A stretch of 10,241 bases of DNA from Deltaproteobacteria bacterium. Its GTDB lineage: Bacteria > Desulfobacterota > GWC2-55-46 > S146-73. The notes under the pieces were generated by a model. That model had not been told where the DNA came from. It saw nothing but the letters and a program-made list of their open reading frames with translations, and ran no database searches. Positions within the stretch are counted from its first letter, which is position 1; each line of letters starts with the position of its first letter. The translations under genes were made by a program, and so were the position numbers. Below are positions 1-7,530 of this stretch, in pieces. Location: positions 1 to 10,241 of the forward strand of contig WGFF01000138.1 in assembly GCA_015492355.1 (NCBI GenBank), read 5' to 3'.

Positions 1-313
1 AGCCCTCAATGTATGTCTTACCCCCTGATATCCCCCGTTTTTTCAGTGAGGTAGAAGTTTATTATATAGATTTTATACTAAGGTTTGTGCCTGTCCGGGG
101 TAGATGGGGCCCTTAAAGTGGGGATGGCTATTCCTCTTAAGATACGGGATATCCTGACACAGCCATGACCTCTTCCCCTATTGTCCCGCGGTTATTTTGC
201 TTGACACAAAAGATGGGGTTATTTTACCCTGATTGGTAAGGGTTTATATTCAACATGACCACTTGAGAGCCGTTCAGCCAGGGACACGGTCGGCAGGGGC
301 TTTTCTTTCAACC
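1..313. other. Non-coding leader region upstream of the two-component operon
   Basis: I see no convincing gene here. The first ~50 bases are open in one plus frame up to a TAG at 49-51, which could be the tail of an upstream gene, but it is too short to judge. The stretch at about 60-80 is AT-rich. Small symmetries are present: an 8-bp palindrome GGATATCC at 147-154 and a 6-bp inverted pair ATGGCT (124-129)/AGCCAT (161-166). Neither is strong enough to call an operator. A candidate promoter is listed separately at 201-230. No tRNA, terminator hairpin with T-run, or repeat array was seen. Confidence 0.5.
201..230 (+). promoter_or_regulatory. Possible sigma70-like promoter of the kinase/regulator operon
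   Basis: A perfect -35 hexamer TTGACA lies at 201-206, followed by an 18-base spacer and TACCCT at 225-230, which keeps the T, A and final T of the -10 consensus. Transcription would begin near 237, about 77 bases before the ATG at 314. This would put the longer TTG reading (start 233) upstream of the transcript start and supports the ATG choice. The -10 is weak, so the call is tentative. Confidence 0.4.
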
Positions 314-2623
314 ATGCTTAGGGGTTTGTTCACAAGACAGAGGGGTATAAGGTCAAAGTTCGTTGTAGCCTTTCTTATTCTTGCCTCTGTTCCACTTCTC
401 ATAGCGGGTGTTTACGGGACTGTCTATTCGATACGCATACTCGAAGAGGCTACCCTTGAGCACCTGGAATACGAGCTCTCCTCCAAGGCAAATGAGATAG
501 AGAAGTTTCTCAACAGTGTTCACAGGGATGTTCTGTATCTCAGCAGGTCAAATACGCTAAAAGAACTCCTTGAGGCAGAGGGTCGCCTGAGTCGTTCTGA
601 ACTCGAACCCCTGAGGCTGAGGGTGGAAAGGGAATTCCTCTCCTTCTCATCCACAAGACCCTACTACTACCAGATAAGATACATAGATAACAGTGGCTAT
701 GAGGTGGTGAGGGTCAATTCAGATGGGAGGAGTTCCATTGCAGTGCCCATTGAGAATCTACAGTTTAAGGGGGACAGGTACTATTTCAAGGAGAGTCTGG
801 GCTATCCCAAGGAGCAGTGTTACGTATCCCGCATGGATCTCAACGTTGAGAGGGGACAGGTGGAGTATCCCTTCAAGCCAGTGGTGAGATTTGCCACACC
901 CGTGTTTGATAAGAGGGGAGAAAAGGGTGGCATAGTCATAATAAATCTCTATGCGAGCTATCTCATCAGCCAGATAAAATCCCTGAACATCGCACGGGGC
1001 GGTACAACCTTTCTTGTGAACAGGGAGGGTTTTTACCTCTCCCATCTCAACAGCGAGGGTGTGGAGAGCAGGTTCTTTGACTTCGGCTCAACAGAGGGAC
1101 TCAAGAAAGACTACTCAGATGAATTGGTAAAGAGCATACTCTCGGGCAAACCAGGGACGGTCAGTACAGATACAGAGATTATATCCTATGCACCGATCTT
1201 TACGGGCGATAACGTATCAAAACGGTTCTGGGTACTTACGCTCGTGTATCCCAAGAAGGCTATATTCTCGTCCATAATAAGGCTTGAGATACTATACATA
1301 ATCATAGGGCTCTTTGCGGTCCTTTCAGCCCTTTTTATTGCCATGTGGATGGCAAAGAGATTTACCGATCCCATACTCAAGCTCCACAAGGGTGTGGAAT
1401 GGATATCAGAGGGTGACTTCGATCATAAGATGGATATAAGGACAGGGGACGAGATAGAGACCCTTGCGGATAGATTCAATACCATGGCAGACAGGCTCAA
1501 GGCTTTCAGGGAGAGGATGGCAGAATGGAACGAGGAACTCAAAAGGGAGGTGGAGAACAGAACAAGGGAGCTTGAACTTGAGAAGAACAAGATAGAGAAC
1601 ATCCTTATGTGTGCCACAGAGGGTATCATAGTGGCGGATGAGAATGACAGGATTATAATCATAAATCCCGCTGCAGAGAGCATACTCAATGTAAGAAGAC
1701 AGGATATGCTCGGAAAGACCATATTCGGGTGTCATAAGAGGCCAGATATGGTCAGAGCCATTACAACGGGCAGGTCTGGTTATGTGCCCAGGACGTTTAC
1801 AACCACCATCAACTCCAAGGCACTCGAGATAAGTGTAGCTGTAATAGTCTACGATGGCAGGAAGTCTGGCTCCATGATGGTAATGAGGGATATTACCGAG
1901 AGGCAGAGACTCATAGAGGAGAGGATGACCATGGAGAGACAACTCTTCCATGCGGATAAACTCGTATCCCTTGGCGAACTCTCCGCAGGCATAGCACATG
2001 AGATAGGCAATCCACTGGCTGCGATAAAGACGGTCATACAGGCAATGGATGAAGAGGTACCCATACTGGGTGAGCAGAAGAAATACATGAAGAGGATACT
2101 CAAGGAGGTGGACAGGCTCGCCCTTTTTCTTAAAACCTTCTCTGCCTTTGCCAATCCAGGGGTAAAACCCTCTGCAAGGACGAAGATAACACAGGTATTG
2201 CAAGATGTGGTCTTCCTTATAAGGAACGAGGCGTTAAAGAAGAACATAGATATAAGTTATGCCACATCACTCGATACCCATGTCATGATGGATTCAGACC
2301 ATCTGAAGCAGATATTCATGAACCTCCTTCTCAATGCCATACAGGCGATAGACAGGGGTGGCAGAATAGTGATATCTACTGAGCTTCTCAACAGCGGGAT
2401 GGCAAAGATAACCGTTGCTGACACAGGCCCTGGTATACCTGAAGAGAACCTCAAAAAGATATTCAATCCCTTCTTTACCACAAAACCCGCTGGCACAGGC
2501 CTTGGCCTTTCCATAGTACACAGGATTATAAAGGAACACAACGGCGATATAAACGTAAAAAGTAAGATAGGGGAGGGTACTACCTTTGAGGTGATACTGC
2601 CGGTGGACGGGAGGATAACCTGA
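314..2623 (+). CDS. Membrane sensor histidine kinase (periplasmic sensor-HAMP-PAS-HisKA-HATPase)
   Basis: Two-component sensor kinase of 769 residues, presumed partner of the response regulator 14 bases downstream. Numbering is from the ATG at 314; the frame stays open to a TTG at 233, but that start has no ribosome site. TM1 is about residues 16-38 (FVVAFLILASVPLLIAGVYG) and TM2 about 326-348, enclosing a periplasmic domain of about 285 residues. Its YYYQIRYIDNSGYEVVRVN stretch resembles double-Cache (dCache) ligand sensors. HAMP follows (about 346-400), then a charged coiled coil and a PAS domain (about 427-540, ending MVMRDITERQ). The phosphorylated histidine is H562 in GIAHEIGNPLAAIKT. 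The ATPase domain has the N box (NLLLNAIQAI), G1 (DTGPGIP) and G2 (GTGLGLSIV), so the kinase looks intact. The signal cannot be read from sequence; the adjacent oxyanion-reductase operon suggests its substrate or a redox state, which is inference. The class resembles NtrB/AtoS/ZraS-type kinases that pair with sigma54 activators. Confidence 0.93.
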   Translation: MLRGLFTRQRGIRSKFVVAFLILASVPLLIAGVYGTVYSIRILEEATLEHLEYELSSKANEIEKFLNSVHRDVLYLSRSNTLKELLEAEGRLSRSELEPLRLRVEREFLSFSSTRPYYYQIRYIDNSGYEVVRVNSDGRSSIAVPIENLQFKGDRYYFKESLGYPKEQCYVSRMDLNVERGQVEYPFKPVVRFATPVFDKRGEKGGIVIINLYASYLISQIKSLNIARGGTTFLVNREGFYLSHLNSEGVESRFFDFGSTEGLKKDYSDELVKSILSGKPGTVSTDTEIISYAPIFTGDNVSKRFWVLTLVYPKKAIFSSIIRLEILYIIIGLFAVLSALFIAMWMAKRFTDPILKLHKGVEWISEGDFDHKMDIRTGDEIETLADRFNTMADRLKAFRERMAEWNEELKREVENRTRELELEKNKIENILMCATEGIIVADENDRIIIINPAAESILNVRRQDMLGKTIFGCHKRPDMVRAITTGRSGYVPRTFTTTINSKALEISVAVIVYDGRKSGSMMVMRDITERQRLIEERMTMERQLFHADKLVSLGELSAGIAHEIGNPLAAIKTVIQAMDEEVPILGEQKKYMKRILKEVDRLALFLKTFSAFANPGVKPSARTKITQVLQDVVFLIRNEALKKNIDISYATSLDTHVMMDSDHLKQIFMNLLLNAIQAIDRGGRIVISTELLNSGMAKITVADTGPGIPEENLKKIFNPFFTTKPAGTGLGLSIVHRIIKEHNGDINVKSKIGEGTTFEVILPVDGRIT

Positions 2624-2637
2624 GGGGGACAGGTTGT

Positions 2638-4041
2638 ATGGCACAGGTGTTGCATAAAAAGAAGGGTATGGATCCGGTACTTCTAATAGTGGAGGATGAT
2701 GAGGTCCTGAGAAAGACCCTGAGTGAGGTCTTTCTCAAGAGGGGTTTTAAGGTATCTGCGGTTGAGAGGGGTGAGGATGCACTTAGGTTTGTCAGCACCC
2801 ACCGCGTGGATATATCTCTACTCGACCTGAGGCTTCCAGATATAAACGGTCTGAATGTGCTTAAGGGTATGCAGGAGGCGAACGAGGATATCATGGTTAT
2901 AGTTGTGACCGCCTATCCTGAAGTCAAGACAGCCATATCCGCCATGAAGGCAGGTGCATACGATTACATAAACAAGCCCTTTGAACTGGAGGAGCTCAAA
3001 CTGCTCGTTGACAAGGCGATGGAAACAAAACGGCTAAGATCAGAGATGGAGGTGCTGAGATACCAGAAGGGTATGGATTATCTGTCAAAGAGGATGATAG
3101 GTTCGAGTTCAAAGTTTCTCTCTGTTATGGAACTGGTTGCCACAGTTGCAAAGACAGACAGAACACCTGTACTGATACTCGGTGAGACCGGTACTGGCAA
3201 GGAACTCGTAGCCAATGCCATACACTGTTCAAGCGACAGGAGGAAGTCACCCTTTATCAAGCTTAACTGTAGTGCCATACCGGATACCCTCCTTGAATCA
3301 GAGATGTTCGGCTACGAGAAGGGTGCCTTTACTGATGCAAAGAACAGCAAGAAGGGGCTCTTCGAACTCGCAGATGGTGGTACACTCTTTCTCGATGAGA
3401 TAGGCGATATGGATTTGAGGCTACAGCCGAAGCTCCTGCAGGTACTTGAAAATCAGACCTTCAGAAAGATAGGCGGTACAAGGGACATACACGTGGATGT
3501 GAGGGTCATTGCAGCAACGAACAAGAACCTCGAACACATGGTGAGGGAGAAGAAGTTTCGCGATGACCTTTACTACAGGCTCAAGGTCATAGTTATAGAT
3601 GTTCCACCCCTCAGGGAGCGGTGCGAGGATATAATACCCCTTGCAGAGCATTTCGTAAGACTCATAAACAGGAACTTCAAGAAGAACATAAAGGGTCTCT
3701 CCCAGGAATGTAAGGACATACTTCTGAGATACTCATGGCCCGGCAATGTAAGGGAACTCAAGAACATAATAGAGAGGGCTGTTATACTCGCTGACTCAGG
3801 TGAAATACTGCCAGAGCATCTGCCAGCAGAACTCGTAAAGACCAGCCCTGTTACACCAGAACACACCAGACAGGATACCTTCTGCATGACCCTTGAGGAG
3901 ATCGAAAAGAACCACATACTCCGTGTACTCAATCACGTCAATGGCAACAAGACAAAGGCATCCAGGATACTCGGCATATCCCGCCTTACCCTTAGAGAGA
4001 AGCTGAAAAAATACGCCATAGATTGTGATTCCAGTCTGTAA
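2638..4041 (+). CDS. Sigma54-dependent response regulator, NtrC family
   Basis: Cytoplasmic transcription activator of 467 residues with the three canonical NtrC-family domains. The receiver (about 12-125) has acidic pocket residues E19, D20 and D21, phosphoacceptor D63 (LLDLRLPDINGL), T91 and K113. The AAA+ sigma54-activation domain (about 153-380) has Walker A GETGTGKE (182-189), Walker B LFLDEIGD (D253, E254) and the sigma54-contact loop reading GAFTDA (229-234) instead of GAFTGA. A Fis-type helix-turn-helix ends the protein (about 436-460, NKTKASRILGISRLTLREKL). The start at 2638 is preceded by GAGGGGG nine bases upstream; a second ATG at 2668 has poorer spacing. It is cotranscribed with the kinase. 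The next intergenic region contains a sigma54 promoter and paired palindromes, so its most likely target is the porin-cytochrome-molybdoenzyme operon (inference). It probably hydrolyses ATP to open the sigma54 complex after phosphorylation of D63. Confidence 0.95.
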   Translation: MAQVLHKKKGMDPVLLIVEDDEVLRKTLSEVFLKRGFKVSAVERGEDALRFVSTHRVDISLLDLRLPDINGLNVLKGMQEANEDIMVIVVTAYPEVKTAISAMKAGAYDYINKPFELEELKLLVDKAMETKRLRSEMEVLRYQKGMDYLSKRMIGSSSKFLSVMELVATVAKTDRTPVLILGETGTGKELVANAIHCSSDRRKSPFIKLNCSAIPDTLLESEMFGYEKGAFTDAKNSKKGLFELADGGTLFLDEIGDMDLRLQPKLLQVLENQTFRKIGGTRDIHVDVRVIAATNKNLEHMVREKKFRDDLYYRLKVIVIDVPPLRERCEDIIPLAEHFVRLINRNFKKNIKGLSQECKDILLRYSWPGNVRELKNIIERAVILADSGEILPEHLPAELVKTSPVTPEHTRQDTFCMTLEEIEKNHILRVLNHVNGNKTKASRILGISRLTLREKLKKYAIDCDSSL

Positions 4042-4063
4042 AATACCTTTCTTCTGGAGTACC

Positions 4064-4080
4064 TGGTAATCCCTTTCCAT
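4064..4080. promoter_or_regulatory. Degenerate third copy of the TGGTAA-N5-TTACCA operator
   Basis: TGGTAA at 4064-4069 matches the left half of the two palindromes further downstream. The right half at the expected N5 distance reads TTCCAT, only a partial match. Its centre is 36 bases upstream of the next site. It could be a weak auxiliary binding site or chance. Confidence 0.3.
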
Positions 4081-4099
4081 ACTTCCAACCCGGTCCCGC

Positions 4100-4116
4100 T
4101 GGTAGAAAATTTACCA
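4100..4116. promoter_or_regulatory. Upstream activator site 1 (palindrome TGGTAG-N5-TTACCA)
   Basis: The sequence TGGTAGAAAATTTACCA is a near-perfect dyad with 6-base arms (one mismatch at the innermost pair) around a 5-base spacer. Its centre lies at about -111 from the predicted sigma54 transcription start. The 6-5-6 geometry is the same as the NtrC operator consensus (TGCACC-N5-GGTGCA), although the bases differ. The obvious candidate to bind it is the NtrC-family regulator encoded just upstream (inference). Confidence 0.65.
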
Positions 4117-4124
4117 TACTGACA

Positions 4125-4141
4125 TGGTAAGTCTCTTACCA
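4125..4141. promoter_or_regulatory. Upstream activator site 2 (perfect palindrome TGGTAA-N5-TTACCA)
   Basis: TGGTAAGTCTCTTACCA is a perfect 6-base-arm dyad with a 5-base spacer. Its centre is 25 bases downstream of the centre of site 1 and about -86 from the predicted start. Two similar dyads at this distance upstream of a -24/-12 promoter fit an enhancer for a dimeric Fis-HTH activator that oligomerises on DNA. An overlapping perfect dyad, TTACCAT (4111-4117)/ATGGTAA (4124-4130), arises because the right arm of site 1 and the left arm of site 2 are themselves complementary. Confidence 0.7.
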
Positions 4142-4192
4142 GTTTTACGGTCGGTCTCTCCTTAAGATATTGATATTCAGGGAGTTCCTGTC

Positions 4193-4207
4193 TGGCACAC
4201 CTTTTGC
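4193..4207 (+). promoter_or_regulatory. Sigma54 (-24/-12) promoter of the porin-to-idrA operon
   Basis: TGGCACACCTTTTGC followed by T matches the sigma54 consensus TGGCACG-N4-TTGCW at all conserved positions but one (A for the final G of the -24 element). GG (4194-4195) and GC (4206-4207) are exactly 12 bases apart, as required. Transcription would start near 4219, giving a 5' leader of about 115 bases before the porin ATG. A sigma54 activator gene immediately upstream and palindromic enhancer sites at about -111 and -86 support the call. Confidence 0.88.
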
Positions 4208-4333
4208 TTCTCAGACTGAGGTATCCCAATAAAACAATCTCGTACACTGGTTGAACACTTTGACATAGAGGAGGTGGTCTGGTCTGTTCATGGCAGGGAT
4301 TTGAATCAAAAAATCAAAAGGAAAGGAGGGTCT

Positions 4334-5551
4334 ATGGTAGCAAGAGGAAAGGTTATCGTTTTCGTTCTGGTCGCACTTTTTGTATTCTCCCTTTTCCCAT
4401 CCACTGGATGGGCTGAGAGTACACTCCTTGGGAAGCTTAAGTTTTTTGGTGATCTGAGATTGAGGTCTGAGTACGAGGTCAACAAGAGTTTCAACAAGGA
4501 ACGTTACCGCTGGAGACAGAGGTACAGACTTAGATTCGGTGTCAACGCGGGTATCACTGACAACGTTGACTTCGGGTTGAGGCTTGCATCTGGTGAGAGG
4601 AGTTATCAGACAACCGGCAATCAGACCCTTGACGGGAGGAATTTTGAGAAGTTCGATTTCACCCTTGACAGGGTATTCGCCAAATACAAGAGGGATATAG
4701 GCGGTGCAGAGTTTACGTTCAGGGCAGGCAAGTTCGGGCATCCCTTCTGGTATCCAACCGAGATAGTCTGGGATATGGACCTCCAGCCCCAGGGGCTTTC
4801 AGAGACCATAAGGTTCGGCAACACCACTGTTCATCTTGCCCAGTATGTAATAAGACAGGCAGACAGGAACGACCTTCCAGGTGGTAGCAAAAAGGGTAAC
4901 GAGCTCTATGCCTTCCAGGTCATTCAGGACCTCAACCTCGGCGGTACAGGTGCGAGGGTGGGTGTTGCGTACTACAGTGTTGCCGATGCGGGTCAGCTCA
5001 GGATGGATGCCTACAACAGCAATTCTGACTTCACAACGAACAAGAACTTTAACTACTACGACTCCGCAACGGGCAGTTTCCAGGGCGATGTCTCTGATTT
5101 CAACCTCCTCAACATAAATGCCCTGCTCACCCTGCTCAAGGAGAGCAGATGGCCCCTGAAGATAGTGGGGGAGTATGTAAAGAACCTTGGAGCGGAATCC
5201 ATAACCAACCTCAACGGCAGTGGCAACGACTACGGCAAGGAGGATACAGCATGGCTCCTCGGTATAGGTGTGGGCACCAAGAAGCCTGGTACATGGAGGT
5301 TCTGGCTGAGTTACTCACAGATAGAGGCTGACAGTGTGGTTGCAAATTTTAACTCCGACGACCTCCAGCAGACAAACGTGGATACCATATTCCCGCTCAT
5401 AAGCTACCAGATAACAAAGAACATGTCCATCTACTACGATGGCTACTACCAGAAAAGGAACAACTACCAGCTCGCCAGGGACAATGGCAATTCCGCAACG
5501 GACGATACAACCCAGTATCGTCACAGGATAAACTGGAAGATGAGTTTCTGA
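4334..5551 (+). CDS. Outer-membrane beta-barrel porin (putative Porin_5-like)
   Basis: Protein of 405 residues, probably an outer-membrane channel. A Sec signal peptide occupies about residues 1-27 with cleavage after GWA. The mature part alternates hydrophobic and polar residues in strands rich in Tyr, Arg and Phe (for example RYRWRQRYRLRFGV), with Asn/Asp/Gly-rich loops. It ends INWKMSF, the C-terminal aromatic of a barrel-assembly signal. The layout, including FGLRLASGE and QTLDGRNF early on, resembles uncharacterised 'putative porin' families such as Porin_5. The ATG at 4334 is chosen because AAAGGAGG sits just before it; an upstream in-frame GTG at 4274 has its purine run too close and would bury the signal peptide. 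As first gene of the operon it may let the oxyanion substrate or product cross the outer membrane (inference). No heme motif is present, so it is not a cytochrome conduit by itself. Confidence 0.82.
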   Translation: MVARGKVIVFVLVALFVFSLFPSTGWAESTLLGKLKFFGDLRLRSEYEVNKSFNKERYRWRQRYRLRFGVNAGITDNVDFGLRLASGERSYQTTGNQTLDGRNFEKFDFTLDRVFAKYKRDIGGAEFTFRAGKFGHPFWYPTEIVWDMDLQPQGLSETIRFGNTTVHLAQYVIRQADRNDLPGGSKKGNELYAFQVIQDLNLGGTGARVGVAYYSVADAGQLRMDAYNSNSDFTTNKNFNYYDSATGSFQGDVSDFNLLNINALLTLLKESRWPLKIVGEYVKNLGAESITNLNGSGNDYGKEDTAWLLGIGVGTKKPGTWRFWLSYSQIEADSVVANFNSDDLQQTNVDTIFPLISYQITKNMSIYYDGYYQKRNNYQLARDNGNSATDDTTQYRHRINWKMSF

Positions 5552-5587
5552 CTGGTTCAAACACAAGGTAAAAAGGAGGTAATAGGA

Positions 5588-6358
5588 GTGAAGAGATCGA
5601 CCTTTTTAACGGTGCTCCTTCCGGTTGCCCTTGGATTTATCCTCTACTGCGGGACAGCACATGCCAGGTACAAGGAAGTGGATGTGCAGAACGGTGGGAC
5701 GGTCAAGGGCAGGCTTACCTTCAAAGGTGATCTGCCACCCAATGCAATAGAAAAGATACTCATCACCAAGAATCCTGAGGTCTGCGGAAAGGGTTACAGG
5801 GAGGTTGTATGGGTGGATGTGAAGGATGGTGCACTCAGGGGCGCCTTCGTGTTCATAGACAAGATAAAGGAGGGCAAGCCCTGGCACAAACCAGAGGGTG
5901 GAAAGTATCTCATAGATCAGAAGGACTGCAGGTTCCGTCCATGGGCACAGGTGGTAAGGCGTGGTCCCATTACCATAAGGAACAGCGATCCAGGGGTACT
6001 GCACAACATAAACATGAGGGAGATGATAAATGTTGAGAGGGGAAGGATAGTGAAGAGGACCATATTCAACTTCGGTCAGCCAGAGACAGGCGATATCGTG
6101 AAGAATCTCAAGATACGGAGGTCACAATACATCTCCATTAATTGCGAGGCACACAACTTCATGTTCGGCTTCATGCTCGCCCCTGAACATCCCTATGCAG
6201 TGGTGGTGAACGATGACGGCACATACGAGATAAAGGACATACCACCTGGCACATACACCCTCAAGGCGTGGCATCCTACCCTCGGTGTGAAGAAGACCAG
6301 CATAAAGGTATCTGCGGGTGGTACTGTGGAGGCAAATTTTGAATTCACAAAGAAGTAA
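5588..6358 (+). CDS. Periplasmic cupredoxin-like protein with carboxypeptidase-regulatory-like C-terminus
   Basis: Protein of 256 residues with a Sec signal (about 1-26, cleavage after AHA). It begins at GTG 5588, with GGAGG eight bases upstream. The central region looks like a cupredoxin of the type annotated 'methylamine utilization protein': IRNSDPGVLHNI gives a histidine (H139), and INCEAHNFM gives C186, H189 and M192, the His/Cys-His-Met set of a type-1 copper site. Two more cysteines (C66 in NPEVCGK, C114 in QKDCRF) lie before it. The C-terminal ~60 residues (YAVVVNDDGTYEIKDIPPG, then YTLKAWHPTLG) resemble the carboxypeptidase regulatory-like beta-sandwich. It probably acts as a periplasmic electron carrier to or from the cytochromes or Rieske subunit encoded next, or as a copper-bearing scaffold; both are inference. 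Copper binding is not certain, since many relatives are uncharacterised. It is not a confident lipoprotein, because the residues before C21 (ILY) do not make a lipobox. Confidence 0.75.
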   Translation: MKRSTFLTVLLPVALGFILYCGTAHARYKEVDVQNGGTVKGRLTFKGDLPPNAIEKILITKNPEVCGKGYREVVWVDVKDGALRGAFVFIDKIKEGKPWHKPEGGKYLIDQKDCRFRPWAQVVRRGPITIRNSDPGVLHNINMREMINVERGRIVKRTIFNFGQPETGDIVKNLKIRRSQYISINCEAHNFMFGFMLAPEHPYAVVVNDDGTYEIKDIPPGTYTLKAWHPTLGVKKTSIKVSAGGTVEANFEFTKK

Positions 6359-6387
6359 ACCTTTTAAACTCAAAGGGGTGAAGGATT

Positions 6388-7518
6388 ATGAAAGGAGATA
6401 AACGTTCAGGAAGGGCAGGTACCAGACTTCTGGTACTGCTTATCCTTGTGTTCGTTTGTGTGCCTTTTGTGGTGGCGGGTGAGTATCCTGACATAGGTCC
6501 CCTGCCAAAGAGAAAGGCACCCAAGCCAGGACTTGTGGAGATGGGAAAGAGGCTCTTTTTCGATGACAGGGTATCGGGTGACGGTGCCATAAGTTGCAGT
6601 GATTGCCACGACCCGCAGAAGGGTTTTAGCGATGGCAAGAGCCTCTCAAAGGCATATCCTGGCACCAAATACTTCAGAAACTCTCCCACCCTCATAAACA
6701 CCGTGTACAAGGCTATGTTCTTCAAGGATGTGGGCTGGGGCTGGGATGGGAGGCTCGGCGCATCACTTAACGATGTGATGAGGGATCAGATAACAGAGAC
6801 CACCATAATGAATATGGATATGAGGCTCATGCACGAGAGGATGAAACAAGACCCTGTGTACGTGAAGATGTGCATGGAGAATTTCGGGGGCGAATGCAGT
6901 TCAGGAAAGGCACGGAAGGCTCTCGTTGCATTCCTTGAGACCCTGGTCTCAAGGGATACACCCTTTGACAGGGGAAGGCTCTCTGCGGAGGCTAAAAAGG
7001 GCATGGCACTATTTAAGGGCAAGGCAGGGTGTATAAGGTGTCATAACGGACCGTATTTCTCGGATGGCAAGCCCCACAACACAGGTGTGCCTGAAAATTT
7101 CGAGATATTCACCGACCCCATACGTCATCTTACCTACAGGGCGGTACTCACCACCCACGGGACACCCAAGGTCATGCAGTGGAGGAGGGATGTGGGCTAT
7201 TTCATAGTGAGCAAGGACTACAGGGACGTTGGTAAGTTCATCACCCCAACCCTTAGGGAACTCAAATACACAGCCCCGTACATGCACAATGGCGTGTTCT
7301 CAACCCTTGAGGAGGTTGTGGAGTTCTACAATCAGGGTGGTGGCAAGGACGATCCCCTTGCAAATGAACTCCGTCCCCTCGGTCTCACGGAGGACGAAAA
7401 GAGGGCTCTGATTGCCTTCCTTGAGAGTCTGAGTAGTACCAGCCCTGTAACTGTTGAGCCTCTTAAGATACCACAGGAGTATGAACCCATAGAGAACTGG
7501 CTGGAAGTAAAGAACTGA
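6388..7518 (+). CDS. idrP1: Di-heme cytochrome c peroxidase / MauG-family protein (IdrP1-like)
   Basis: Periplasmic protein of 376 residues. The signal peptide is about residues 1-30 (cleavage near VVA/GE). Two c-type heme motifs are intact: CSDCH (C70, C73, H74) and CIRCH (C215, C218, H219). The spacing and surrounding text (FFDDRVSGDGAISCSDCHD, FRNSPTLIN, GWGWDGR, CIRCHNGPYFSDG, APYMHNG) are those of bacterial di-heme peroxidases. The methionine of APYMHNG is the expected axial ligand of the high-potential heme, which argues for peroxidase rather than MauG-type (Tyr) ligation. In iodate reductase clusters two such proteins accompany the Rieske/molybdoenzyme pair and are proposed to reduce peroxide formed during iodate reduction, or to pass electrons. 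The assignment to P1 rather than P2 is by gene order only. The ATG is preceded by a GGGGTGAAGG ribosome site. The downstream paralogue starts 12 bases after the stop. Confidence 0.88.
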   Translation: MKGDKRSGRAGTRLLVLLILVFVCVPFVVAGEYPDIGPLPKRKAPKPGLVEMGKRLFFDDRVSGDGAISCSDCHDPQKGFSDGKSLSKAYPGTKYFRNSPTLINTVYKAMFFKDVGWGWDGRLGASLNDVMRDQITETTIMNMDMRLMHERMKQDPVYVKMCMENFGGECSSGKARKALVAFLETLVSRDTPFDRGRLSAEAKKGMALFKGKAGCIRCHNGPYFSDGKPHNTGVPENFEIFTDPIRHLTYRAVLTTHGTPKVMQWRRDVGYFIVSKDYRDVGKFITPTLRELKYTAPYMHNGVFSTLEEVVEFYNQGGGKDDPLANELRPLGLTEDEKRALIAFLESLSSTSPVTVEPLKIPQEYEPIENWLEVKN

Positions 7519-7530
7519 GGAGGTGAGCTT

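Noticed and set aside
69..79. AT-rich -10-like TATACT as an alternative promoter
   Set aside because: No recognisable -35 hexamer occurs at the right distance, so it was not listed.
233..313. Longer N-terminus of the histidine kinase from a TTG at 233
   Set aside because: There is no ribosome site before 233, it would overlap or precede the predicted transcript start, and the extra 27 residues only delay the first membrane segment.
1406..2203. Long open frame on the minus strand (265 codons)
   Set aside because: It lies fully inside the kinase gene, whose HAMP, PAS and HisKA domains are clear on the plus strand; its translation has no recognisable motif. The other minus-strand open frames in the window are rejected on the same grounds.
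4042..4100. Transcription terminator after the response regulator
   Set aside because: I found no GC-rich hairpin followed by a T-run; read-through from the regulator operon into the next one cannot be excluded.
4274..4333. GTG start for the porin, 20 codons upstream
   Set aside because: The purine run GAGGAG is immediately adjacent to the GTG, and the added residues would displace a clean signal peptide that starts at 4334 behind AAAGGAGG.
5639..5653. Lipobox at C21 of the cupredoxin-like protein
   Set aside because: The residues before the cysteine (ILY) do not fit L-[AS/TV]-[GA]-C, while a normal signal peptidase I site (AHA) follows five residues later.
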